Shown here piece after piece: positions 1 through 6,472 of a DNA stretch of 10,034 nucleotides. Under the pieces are notes generated by a model. That model did not search any database, was not told the DNA's origin, and saw only the letters and a program-made list of their open reading frames with translations. This stretch comes from Elusimicrobiota bacterium (GTDB lineage: Bacteria > Elusimicrobiota > Elusimicrobia > 2-02-FULL-39-32): NCBI GenBank assembly GCA_023249715.1, contig JAHFCA010000039.1:1-10034 (forward strand), written 5' to 3'. Numbering within the stretch: the first letter of the stretch is position 1; each line of letters begins with the position of its first letter. Made by a program: the position numbers and the translations under genes.

Positions 1-147
1 AAACCGCTCAAACAAATTTTACAACAATTCCAATCGCAAGTTTCGGAAGAAGAAGTAAGAGAATTTATTCAATTCATTTCTAATTCTAGCCGAGGGATTT
101 GCCGACCCCGTGTTAAAGCAGAAAGTAGCGCTGGCCAAACCTGGTAG
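1..147 (+). CDS. lpxA: LpxA, UDP-GlcNAc O-acyltransferase, C-terminal 48 codons (5' end outside window)
   Basis: Reading frame 1 is open from the first base to a TAG at 145-147. It encodes the end of a protein whose tail, FIQFISNSSRGICR, resembles the C-terminal helix of LpxA, where a F-x-x-F-x-x-x-S-x-RG-[IL]-x-R pattern is typical (established family knowledge). LpxA is the cytoplasmic acyltransferase that starts lipid A synthesis by moving a hydroxyacyl chain from acyl carrier protein to UDP-GlcNAc. The left-handed beta-helix and catalytic histidine lie upstream and are not visible. About a dozen residues follow the usual RGICR end, a short extension. The next gene, lpxI, starts 10 bases after the stop. 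Identification rests on this short tail plus the lipid A neighbours, so it is good but not certain. Confidence 0.8.
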   Translation, partial: KPLKQILQQFQSQVSEEEVREFIQFISNSSRGICRPRVKAESSAGQTW

Positions 148-157
148 GCCGCCAGGC

Positions 158-976
158 ATGTCCGCGCCCTTAGGCCTCATTGCCGGAAGAGGAAAGTTTC
201 CGCTCTTTTTTGCCCAAGAAGCCAAAAAAAATAATCAAAATTTAGTGGTGGTTGCCCTAAAAGAAGAAGTAGATGAAGATCTAGCTCCTTACGCAAAATC
301 CCTTCACACTCTCTCCGTCGCCAAATTAGACAGCATTATACAAACCTTAAAAAAAGAAGGAGTCCAGGAAGCGGTGATGGCGGGGAAAGTGGAGCACCGT
401 AAAATATTCTCCGGCCTTATTCCCGATTTAAGATGCGCTCAGCTTTTATTCAGAATAAAAGATAGAAGAGCCGATACCATTCTTCAGGCCGTTTCAGAGG
501 AGTTACAAAAAGATGGAATTCGCCTTATGTCTTCTCTTACTTTTTTAACTCACCTACTGCCTCATGCCGGATTACTCTCCAAAAGAGCGTTAACCGAATC
601 GGAAAGAAAAAGCGTAGAATTTGGTATTGGAATTGCCCATGGGGTGTCTGGGCTCGATATTGGCCAAACCGTAGTCATTAAAAGAAGGATGGTCATCGCC
701 GTAGAAGCCATGGAAGGAACCGACGCTTGTATTCGTAGAGCCGCTGCTTTGGCCGGAGAAGATCTTGTCATTGTTAAAAGCGCTAAACCCAAACAAGATT
801 TGCGGTTCGATGTTCCTGTGATTGGCATGGCCACAGTGGAACTGTTATCCGACATAAAAGCTTCTGTCTTAGCCATAGAAGCGAATAAAACCCTGATGCT
901 AGAAAAAGAAAAACTCATTCAAAGAGCTGATGATCTAGGGATTTCACTCTACGCCTGGGAGCGCCTCCATGATTAA
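158..976 (+). CDS. lpxI: LpxI, UDP-2,3-diacylglucosamine pyrophosphatase
   Basis: This is a 272-residue protein of the LpxI family (formerly DUF1009). It hydrolyses UDP-2,3-diacylglucosamine to lipid X and UMP in the cytoplasm, the step done by LpxH in enterobacteria. The N-terminus LGLIAGRGKFP (residues 5-15) is the family's opening glycine-rich motif. Other family signatures are MAGKV (74-78), EGTDA (186-190) and LRFDVPVIG (215-223); Asp218 in FDVP corresponds to the aspartate shown to be essential in the Caulobacter enzyme (family knowledge). I chose the ATG at 158 because the motif starts almost at once there and the gene then does not overlap lpxA; an in-frame GTG at 110 would add 16 unrelated residues. 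A weak GGTAGG lies 9 bases upstream. The gene ends in an 8-base overlap with the next one, implying translational coupling. Confidence 0.93.
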   Translation: MSAPLGLIAGRGKFPLFFAQEAKKNNQNLVVVALKEEVDEDLAPYAKSLHTLSVAKLDSIIQTLKKEGVQEAVMAGKVEHRKIFSGLIPDLRCAQLLFRIKDRRADTILQAVSEELQKDGIRLMSSLTFLTHLLPHAGLLSKRALTESERKSVEFGIGIAHGVSGLDIGQTVVIKRRMVIAVEAMEGTDACIRRAAALAGEDLVIVKSAKPKQDLRFDVPVIGMATVELLSDIKASVLAIEANKTLMLEKEKLIQRADDLGISLYAWERLHD

Positions 977-1901
977 AATCGGCGTCATAGGCGTAGGACA
1001 TCTCGGACAACATCACGCAAGAATTTTATCTCAAATTCCTTCCTGTGAACTCGTAGGAGTAGTGGATGCGGACAAAAAAAGAGCCGAAAAGATTGCTAAA
1101 GATTCTAAAACAGGCGCGTACGCGCAGGCGGAAGAATTGTTTGGAAAAGTAGACGCATTGATTTTAGCCATTCCAACTCCTCTCCACTACACCCTAGGTA
1201 AAAAATGCCTCGAAAATGGAATCCATTGCTTAATAGAGAAACCGCTCAGTCAATCTGTGGAAGAAGCGGAAGCGCTCATCTCTATCGCTAAAAATAAAAA
1301 TCTTGTTCTACAAGTGGGGCATGTGGAAAGATTTAATCCCGCCATAATCGCGGCCCAACAATATATTCACGACCCCAAATTTATAGAAGTAAACCGCCTC
1401 GGTTCTTACGACCCTAGAGTTTCTCACATTGGAGTGGTATTAGACCTAATGATTCATGATTTGGATATTGTTCTATTCCTCCTGCAGTCGGAAGTGCAAA
1501 GCCTGGAAGCCTTTGGCGCCAAGGTTTTAAGCGACCATGAGGATATTGTAAAGTGCCGGCTTCGTTTTAAAAATGGCTGCATCGTAGATTTATCCGCTTC
1601 CAGAATTTCTCTGGAACAATATCGAAAAATTAGAATTTTCCAGTCGGACGCTTACCTTTCTATTGACTATGCCCGCAAAGATTTAAAAATTTATAAAAGA
1701 AAAACTCCCATTGTAAAAAGTTTTAACGATATCGCAATCCTACGACCCTCTCTCAAAAACGAAGAATCTCTAAAATTAGAACTCGAGCACTTCCTCGATT
1801 GTTTGCGCCATGGAAAAAAACCACTGGTGAGCGGAGAACACGGCCGGGATGCCCTCGAATTGGGACTCGAAATCTTAGAGCAACTCCAACTCCACAAATA
1901 G
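969..1901 (+). CDS. gnnA: Gfo/Idh/MocA-family oxidoreductase, probable GnnA (UDP-GlcNAc 3-dehydrogenase)
   Basis: A 310-residue NAD(P)-dependent dehydrogenase. The Rossmann motif GVIGVGHLGQHH (5-16) opens the protein, EKP (90-92) is the family's conserved lysine motif, and VGHVERFNP (116-124) and DLMIHDLD (159-166, candidate catalytic His163) lie in the C-terminal domain. In Acidithiobacillus and Leptospira, GnnA oxidises the 3-OH of UDP-GlcNAc so that the aminotransferase GnnB can make UDP-GlcNAc3N, giving amide-linked 3-acyl chains in lipid A (established). Placement between lpxI and lpxB suggests the same role here, but no gnnB is in the window and the lpxA substrate-binding part is not visible. 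The ATG at 969 overlaps the end of lpxI by 8 bases and has a TGGGAG ribosome-binding site 7 bases upstream. Family assignment is firm; the GnnA reaction is inference from motif and context. Confidence 0.8.
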   Translation: MIKIGVIGVGHLGQHHARILSQIPSCELVGVVDADKKRAEKIAKDSKTGAYAQAEELFGKVDALILAIPTPLHYTLGKKCLENGIHCLIEKPLSQSVEEAEALISIAKNKNLVLQVGHVERFNPAIIAAQQYIHDPKFIEVNRLGSYDPRVSHIGVVLDLMIHDLDIVLFLLQSEVQSLEAFGAKVLSDHEDIVKCRLRFKNGCIVDLSASRISLEQYRKIRIFQSDAYLSIDYARKDLKIYKRKTPIVKSFNDIAILRPSLKNEESLKLELEHFLDCLRHGKKPLVSGEHGRDALELGLEILEQLQLHK

Positions 1902-1904
1902 TTT

Positions 1905-3041
1905 ATGAATAAAATATTGATCTCCGCGGGAGATTATTCCGCGGATCTCCATGGGAAAGCTTTAAGCCTTGCTTTAAGGGAAAAAAATCCTTCCTTAGAA
2001 ATAACCGCCTTGGGAGGCATTAAACTTAAAGAAGTTGCCACACCATTTTTAGAAGATATGGTAGGCCTCGATATCTCCGGATTTTCAAAGCCAATCCGCC
2101 AGTTTTTTAATTTAAGGCGGATTCTAAAAAACAAAGTCTTCCCATTATTGGAGAACAAAAAAGTAGAGGCAGTGGTACTCATTGATTATTATGGGTTCAA
2201 CATTCATATCGCTAAAAAAGCGTATGCAAATAACATCCCGGTATTTTATTTTGTAAGTCCGCAGGTTTGGGCTAGTAGATCGTTCCGCATAAAGAAAATT
2301 AAAAAATATGTCACAAAAATGCTTGTTATTTTTCCATTCGAAGAAGAACTCTATAAAAAAAATGGAGTGGATGTTACTTTTATCGGACATCCCTTTATCG
2401 ATAAAGTGCCGAACAAAATTCCTTTTCGACCTTACAATAAAGAAAAACCTTTTGATATTGTACTCTTGCCCGGATCCCGAGAACGGGAACTGAGGCGCCA
2501 TATCCCCTTGATGGTTCAAACTTTCATAGAACTTAAAAAAAAGTTCCCTAATTTAAGAGGAAAATTAATTACGGTGGACTCGCTCGGAGAAAGGTTATAC
2601 GCGGATGGTTTGAAGTCAAGCTCTATGACGCCCCAAGCGTTGGAACTTGTTGGAGATCCCAATTTTGAGCATCGTCTGAAGGCGGGATTTGCTTTAACCG
2701 CTTCCGGAACAGCCACACTGGAAAATGCTCTCTTAGGGCTGCCCATGGTTGTGATCTACCAAACTTCCTGGCTCACCTACACAATAGCAAAACAGATTAT
2801 TCGGGTTCCTTATATTTCCATGCCCAATATTTTAATGGGGAAAAAATTCATTCCAGAACTTGTTCAAAAAGAAGCGAATTTTAAAAGTTTGGTTGCCACC
2901 TGTGTTCCTTTTTTTAATACTCCATCTTTACTTGAAACCATGCACGAGGAACTGATAAAATTAAAAAAAGCGTTAGGACCGCCTGGCTCCTATGAAAGAG
3001 CGGCCGCGATCATCTTAAATAAAGGGATCCTCCCAAATTAA
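1905..3041 (+). CDS. lpxB: LpxB, lipid A disaccharide synthase
   Basis: A 378-residue GT19 glycosyltransferase, close to the family length (E. coli LpxB is 382). It joins UDP-2,3-diacylglucosamine and lipid X, the product of LpxI, into the beta-1,6 disaccharide at the inner face of the inner membrane. Visible family motifs are FVSPQVWA (116-123), FIGHPF (159-164), LLPGSRERE (187-195) and ASGTATLE (266-273). Asp94 in VLIDYYGFN aligns with the essential Asp98 of the Haemophilus and E. coli enzymes. Two motifs differ from the norm: the N-terminal AGExSGD reads AGDYSAD (8-14), and IDxPDFN reads IDYYGFN (93-99). The ATG at 1905 follows the previous stop by 3 bases, with no Shine-Dalgarno visible, so translation probably depends on coupling. 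A GC-rich hairpin lies just inside the coding region. Confidence 0.93.
   Translation: MNKILISAGDYSADLHGKALSLALREKNPSLEITALGGIKLKEVATPFLEDMVGLDISGFSKPIRQFFNLRRILKNKVFPLLENKKVEAVVLIDYYGFNIHIAKKAYANNIPVFYFVSPQVWASRSFRIKKIKKYVTKMLVIFPFEEELYKKNGVDVTFIGHPFIDKVPNKIPFRPYNKEKPFDIVLLPGSRERELRRHIPLMVQTFIELKKKFPNLRGKLITVDSLGERLYADGLKSSSMTPQALELVGDPNFEHRLKAGFALTASGTATLENALLGLPMVVIYQTSWLTYTIAKQIIRVPYISMPNILMGKKFIPELVQKEANFKSLVATCVPFFNTPSLLETMHEELIKLKKALGPPGSYERAAAIILNKGILPN
1923..1945 (+). other. GC-rich inverted repeat in the 5' coding region of lpxB
   Basis: TCCGCGG at 1923-1929 and CCGCGGA at 1939-1945 can pair over 7 base pairs (six G-C) around a 9-base loop. The stem begins 18 bases after the first base of the lpxB start codon, inside codons 7-14. 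In an AT-rich neighbourhood a stem this GC-rich stands out and could slow initiation in mRNA. It is equally explained by coding constraint, because each arm encodes a Ser-Ala pair. Function is unknown. Confidence 0.35.
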
Positions 3042-3046
3042 ATCCA

Positions 3047-4783
3047 ATGGAAATCTATAAGCGTTTCTTTAAATATTTAAAGCCCCATGAAACCCGCTTT
3101 ATTCAAGGCAGTCTTTGTATGATATTTGTGGCCGGGTTAACGACCTTATCGGTGTGGATGATTAAATATGTTGTAGATAAAGTGCTGATTGCCAAAGATT
3201 TAAAAATGCTTTTATGGATTACTGCTCTCATTCCAGTCGTCTATCTTTTAAAAGGCGTTTTTGGATATGTCCGTAACTATTTAATGCATTATATTAGTCA
3301 ATCCATTGTGCGAGATATTCGCCTAGAACTCTATAGCCATTTACAAAAGCTTTCTCTAGACTTCTATCACAAAAATTCTACCGGGCGTTTAATGAGCCGG
3401 CTTACAAACGACACGACCACGTTGCAAAGCGCGATCGGATATGTTCCGGTGCAGCTTATCCGAGATGGTTTAACCTTACTATTTTTAATTGGAACTATTT
3501 TTTACCTCAACTGGAAGTTTGCCTTAATTACATTGATCCTACTGCCTATTGCGGCCATACCCGTTTCTCTCATCGGCTCTAAAATGCGCCGGATTGGAAG
3601 GGAAATTCAAAACCATATGGGAGACCTGTTTTCTTCGATTCAAGAAGGGATTACAGGCAATGTGGTGACCAAAGTATTTTCTAAAGAAGAAGAAGAGATT
3701 GGCCGTTTTAAAAAAGAAAACGACCATTATTATTCTATTTTAATGCGCTGGGTGAGAGCCGACGTTTTTGGGGCTCCCATCATGGAATGCATCGGCTCTT
3801 TTGCCGCCGCTTTCTTGCTTTGGTATGGAGGTAAAGATGTGATCGATGGAACCTGGACAGCGGGAAGTTTCTTTTCCTTTTTGGGGGCTTCTATTTCGGC
3901 CTACAAACCCATAAAAGAATTTACTGGAATGAACGCTCGCATCCAACAAGGGGCTTCCGCGCTCGAGAGAATTTTTCAACTTTTAGATGAGGTTCCTACG
4001 ATCGTGGACAAAAAAGGGTGTGAAGAACTTCTTCCGATTAAAGAAAGTTTGGAGTTTGAGAATTTATCTTTTTCTTATGAAAAAGGGATGCCTGTTTTGA
4101 ACCAACTCCACTTTAAAGTCCCCGCCGGGGAAGTGCTCGCCATTGTCGGTCCTTCCGGATCGGGAAAAACAACGCTGATTCACTTAGTTCCCAGGCTCTT
4201 CGACCCGGATTCTGGTTCCATTTTGATCGATGGGAAAGACATTCGCAATGTCTCTCTTGCCTCCCTACGTCAACAGATCAGCATGGTAACCCAGGATACT
4301 TTTTTGTTTAACGATACCGTCCGCTATAATATTGTGTATGGCAGAGCCGGTTCTATGAACAGAGAAATTTCTCGGGAAGAACTAGAAACAGCGGCAAAAA
4401 CGGCCAATGCCCACAATTTTATTATGGAACTCCCTCAAGGATACGAAACCGTTGTGGGAGAAAAAGGGGTGCGCCTCTCTGGTGGACAACGACAACGCAT
4501 CGCCATCGCTCGGGCTCTCATTAAAAATCCACCCATTCTTATTTTGGATGAAGCGACTTCTTCTCTCGACAGCGAATCGGAAAGATTAGTCCAAGAAGCT
4601 TTAGAAAGATTAATGCAAAATAGAACCGTCCTCATGGTGGCCCATCGGCTTTCGACCATTCGCAAAGCCCATCGGATTATTGTTTTAGAAAATGGAAATA
4701 TTGTAGAGGTGGGGCCTCACGATTTCTTGCTTAAGAAATCCGGTCTCTATAAAAAACTTTATGAAACGCAGGCGGTCCTCTAA
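3047..4783 (+). CDS. msbA: MsbA-type lipid A flippase (ABC exporter, fused membrane and ATPase domains)
   Basis: A 578-residue half-transporter with the domain order and length of MsbA (E. coli MsbA is 582). It would dimerise in the inner membrane and flip lipid A core to the periplasmic face. Six hydrophobic segments lie at roughly 20-42, 53-75, 132-155, 157-178, 240-262 and 270-286, followed by the nucleotide-binding domain. Motifs are Walker A GPSGSGKT (368-375), Q-loop Gln416, signature LSGGQ (477-481), Walker B LILDE (498-502) and the H-loop His533 in AHRLST. All catalytic residues are present. Related ABC exporters share these motifs, so the lipid A substrate is inferred mainly from position directly after lpxB, 5 bases downstream of its stop. 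No Shine-Dalgarno is obvious before the ATG. Confidence 0.88.
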   Translation: MEIYKRFFKYLKPHETRFIQGSLCMIFVAGLTTLSVWMIKYVVDKVLIAKDLKMLLWITALIPVVYLLKGVFGYVRNYLMHYISQSIVRDIRLELYSHLQKLSLDFYHKNSTGRLMSRLTNDTTTLQSAIGYVPVQLIRDGLTLLFLIGTIFYLNWKFALITLILLPIAAIPVSLIGSKMRRIGREIQNHMGDLFSSIQEGITGNVVTKVFSKEEEEIGRFKKENDHYYSILMRWVRADVFGAPIMECIGSFAAAFLLWYGGKDVIDGTWTAGSFFSFLGASISAYKPIKEFTGMNARIQQGASALERIFQLLDEVPTIVDKKGCEELLPIKESLEFENLSFSYEKGMPVLNQLHFKVPAGEVLAIVGPSGSGKTTLIHLVPRLFDPDSGSILIDGKDIRNVSLASLRQQISMVTQDTFLFNDTVRYNIVYGRAGSMNREISREELETAAKTANAHNFIMELPQGYETVVGEKGVRLSGGQRQRIAIARALIKNPPILILDEATSSLDSESERLVQEALERLMQNRTVLMVAHRLSTIRKAHRIIVLENGNIVEVGPHDFLLKKSGLYKKLYETQAVL

Positions 4784-4785
4784 TC

Positions 4786-5496
4786 TTGGAACGTATCTTC
4801 ATTTGGTCTTTGCTCGCTTTTTTCTCTACGTTAGCCGGCTCTATTCTCTTGGCTAAACAAGAATGGTCTAAAGCGAATATCTGGAGAATTTTGGCCTTTG
4901 CTTCGGGAATTTTATTGGGAGTCGCTTTTCTCCATCTTATTCCAGAGGCCATGCATCTCTCTGCGGAATTAGCTCCTTTGGGAGTGCTCTCCAGTTTTTT
5001 TCTGCTCTTTGTGCTCGAAGGTTTCACCATGATGCACAGCTGTCTTGAATACGCCGAAGGATGCGATATTCATCTTATGGGTTGGATCGCCTTTGGTTCT
5101 TTAGCGCTCCATTCTATTTTTGACGGGATCGCCATTGCCATTGCCTTTCAGAATAATGTTTATTTGGGAATGACGGTGGCTTCAGCGATCTTAATTCATA
5201 AACTTGCAGACGGGTTAACGTTAACAGGCCTCCTTTTAGGATCCGGATTCGAACGGCGTAAATCCTTTTTTATCGTAATGCTCCTAGCTTTAGCCACTCC
5301 TTTGGGAGCTATTCTTTTTTATCCCCTCTCTCACCTTTTTTCGGCTGCTTGGATGGGATATAGCTTAGGATTTATCGCTGGAATTTTCTTTTATGTGGGA
5401 GCCGCCGATATTTTACCGCGACTGCATAAAGTTAAAGATTTTTATTGCCTTGGATCCTTTACCTTAGGTCTTATTCTAGGAGGGTTCCTAAGATGA
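4786..5496 (+). CDS. ZIP-family divalent metal transporter
   Basis: A 236-residue, highly hydrophobic protein with about seven or eight predicted membrane segments, typical of bacterial ZIP transporters, which take up zinc or other divalent cations. Metal-site motifs are HLIPEA (50-55), HSIFDGIAIA (109-118), matching the conserved fourth ZIP segment HNxxDG, and HKLADG (138-143) where the fifth segment usually has HExPxE or HNxPEG. The loop around residues 84-96 has additional His and Cys residues. The start is a TTG at 4786, only 2 bases after the msbA stop; no better in-frame ATG precedes the first membrane segment, and an AGGCGG lies about 10 bases upstream. The gene overlaps thiS by 4 bases. 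The metal specificity and any direct link to lipid A cannot be read from the sequence. Confidence 0.82.
   Translation: MERIFIWSLLAFFSTLAGSILLAKQEWSKANIWRILAFASGILLGVAFLHLIPEAMHLSAELAPLGVLSSFFLLFVLEGFTMMHSCLEYAEGCDIHLMGWIAFGSLALHSIFDGIAIAIAFQNNVYLGMTVASAILIHKLADGLTLTGLLLGSGFERRKSFFIVMLLALATPLGAILFYPLSHLFSAAWMGYSLGFIAGIFFYVGAADILPRLHKVKDFYCLGSFTLGLILGGFLR
5478..5484 (+). promoter_or_regulatory. Strong Shine-Dalgarno site for thiS
   Basis: AGGAGGG sits 8 bases before the thiS ATG at 5493 and inside the last codons of the ZIP gene. It is the only textbook Shine-Dalgarno in the window and fixes the thiS start at 5493; longer readings starting upstream at 5445 would add 16 residues not seen in ThiS. 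Confidence 0.85.
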
Positions 5497-5693
5497 AAAT
5501 TATACTCAATGGAAAAGAAAAGGAAGTGGCGGATTCTACGACTCTACAACTACTCTTGCAGGCAATGCAGCTGCATCCAGAAATGGTTGCGTGTGAGCTG
5601 AACTTAAATATTATTAAGAGAAATAAGTATGGGTCTACGCAGCTGGGGGAAGGGGATTGCGTAGAAATATTACAAATGATCGGCGGTGGATAA
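5493..5693 (+). CDS. thiS: ThiS, sulfur carrier protein for thiazole synthesis
   Basis: A 66-residue ubiquitin-like protein, matching the usual ThiS length. Its opening MKIILNGKEKEV is the family's first beta hairpin, and the C-terminus ends in MIGGG, whose terminal glycine is adenylated and then converted to a thiocarboxylate that supplies sulfur to ThiG (established chemistry). The neighbouring thiG, 1 base downstream, confirms the role. The ATG overlaps the ZIP stop in an ATGA, so the two are translationally coupled. There is no room for a TPP riboswitch upstream. The activating enzyme ThiF and the glycine or tyrosine branch enzyme (ThiO or ThiH) are not in the window and must be encoded elsewhere. 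Confidence 0.95.
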   Translation: MKIILNGKEKEVADSTTLQLLLQAMQLHPEMVACELNLNIIKRNKYGSTQLGEGDCVEILQMIGGG

Positions 5694-5694
5694 A

Positions 5695-6465
5695 ATGAAA
5701 GATAAAACGTTGGAGATCGCGGGAAAAAAATTTAATTCGCGTCTTATTGTAGGGACGGGGAAATACCCTTCCTTAGAAAATATGACGGCGGCGCTCAAAG
5801 CCTCTGGTTCCGAAATGGTAACCGTTGCTATCCGCCGAGTGGATTTAAAAGATAGATCCCCGCAATCTTTTTATCAGGCGCTCCCTAAAGATATGATAAT
5901 CCTCCCCAATACAGCGGGTTGCTATACGGTAGAAGATGCCCTGCGAGTGGCACGACTCTCGAGAGAACTCTTAAACCAGGAACCGGCTCTCCTTAAACTA
6001 GAAATTTTAGGAGACCCCAAAACGCTTTTACCCGATACCGTGGGACTTTTAGAAGCGACTAAAATTTTAGTCAAAGAGGGATTTAAAGTTCTCCCCTACA
6101 CGAATGATGATCCCATTGTAGCGAAAAGGTTGGAAGACTTAGGCGTAAGCGCGGTCATGCCCCTGGCGGCGCCCATCGGTAGCGGCTTAGGCATTGTAAA
6201 CCCCTTTAACATCCAAATGATTTTAGAACAAGTGAAATCTGTGCCCGTGATCGTAGATGCGGGCGTGGGGACCGCTTCCGATGCCACGATCGCTATGGAA
6301 TTGGGAGCCGATGCTATTTTAATGAATACCGCCATTGCCCAAGCGCAGGATCCTGTTACGATGGCCAAAGCGATGAAGCTCGCCATCGAATCTGGAAGAA
6401 TGGCCTATTGTGCAGGCCGAATGGTCAAACGCAACAGCGCTTTTGCCTCTAGCCCTCCTCTTTAA
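5695..6465 (+). CDS. thiG: ThiG, thiazole synthase
   Basis: A 256-residue TIM-barrel enzyme of family-typical length. It condenses 1-deoxy-D-xylulose 5-phosphate, ThiS thiocarboxylate and dehydroglycine into thiazole phosphate. Visible motifs are SRLIVGTGKY (15-24), VTVAIRR (42-48), LPNTAGC (70-76), LKLEILGD (100-107) with Lys101 as the Schiff-base lysine, VLPYTNDDP, MPLAAPIGSGLG and VIVDAGVGTASDA, the phosphate-binding region. It ends in SSPPL, like the ASSP tail common in ThiG. The ATG at 5695 is preferred to an in-frame GTG at 5686, which would overlap thiS; GGTGGA lies 4 bases upstream. It follows thiS by one base and precedes the RSH gene by 7 bases. Confidence 0.96.
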   Translation: MKDKTLEIAGKKFNSRLIVGTGKYPSLENMTAALKASGSEMVTVAIRRVDLKDRSPQSFYQALPKDMIILPNTAGCYTVEDALRVARLSRELLNQEPALLKLEILGDPKTLLPDTVGLLEATKILVKEGFKVLPYTNDDPIVAKRLEDLGVSAVMPLAAPIGSGLGIVNPFNIQMILEQVKSVPVIVDAGVGTASDATIAMELGADAILMNTAIAQAQDPVTMAKAMKLAIESGRMAYCAGRMVKRNSAFASSPPL

Positions 6466-6472
6466 AAGTTTT

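Noticed and set aside
110..157. GTG-initiated extension of lpxI by 16 residues overlapping the end of lpxA
   Set aside because: The extra residues (LKQKVALAKPGRPPG region) do not resemble LpxI, whose family motif begins right after the ATG at 158.
562..918. 118-codon open frame on the - strand within lpxI
   Set aside because: It is a shadow of lpxI; the Ser- and Thr-rich product resembles no known family.
1114..1125. Perfect 12-base palindrome GCGCGTACGCGC inside the gnnA-like gene
   Set aside because: It lies mid-gene with no second copy seen nearby; a chance coding palindrome is the simplest explanation, so I do not call an operator.
2145..2519. 124-codon open frame on the - strand within lpxB
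   Set aside because: It lies wholly within lpxB, has an unnatural composition rich in Phe and Lys typical of antisense reading, and has no own ribosome-binding site.
6410..6472. TTG-initiated extension of the RSH gene by 21 residues into thiG
   Set aside because: It overlaps thiG by over 50 bases, starts with a rare codon and adds no recognisable sequence; the ATG at 6473 gives clean spacing.
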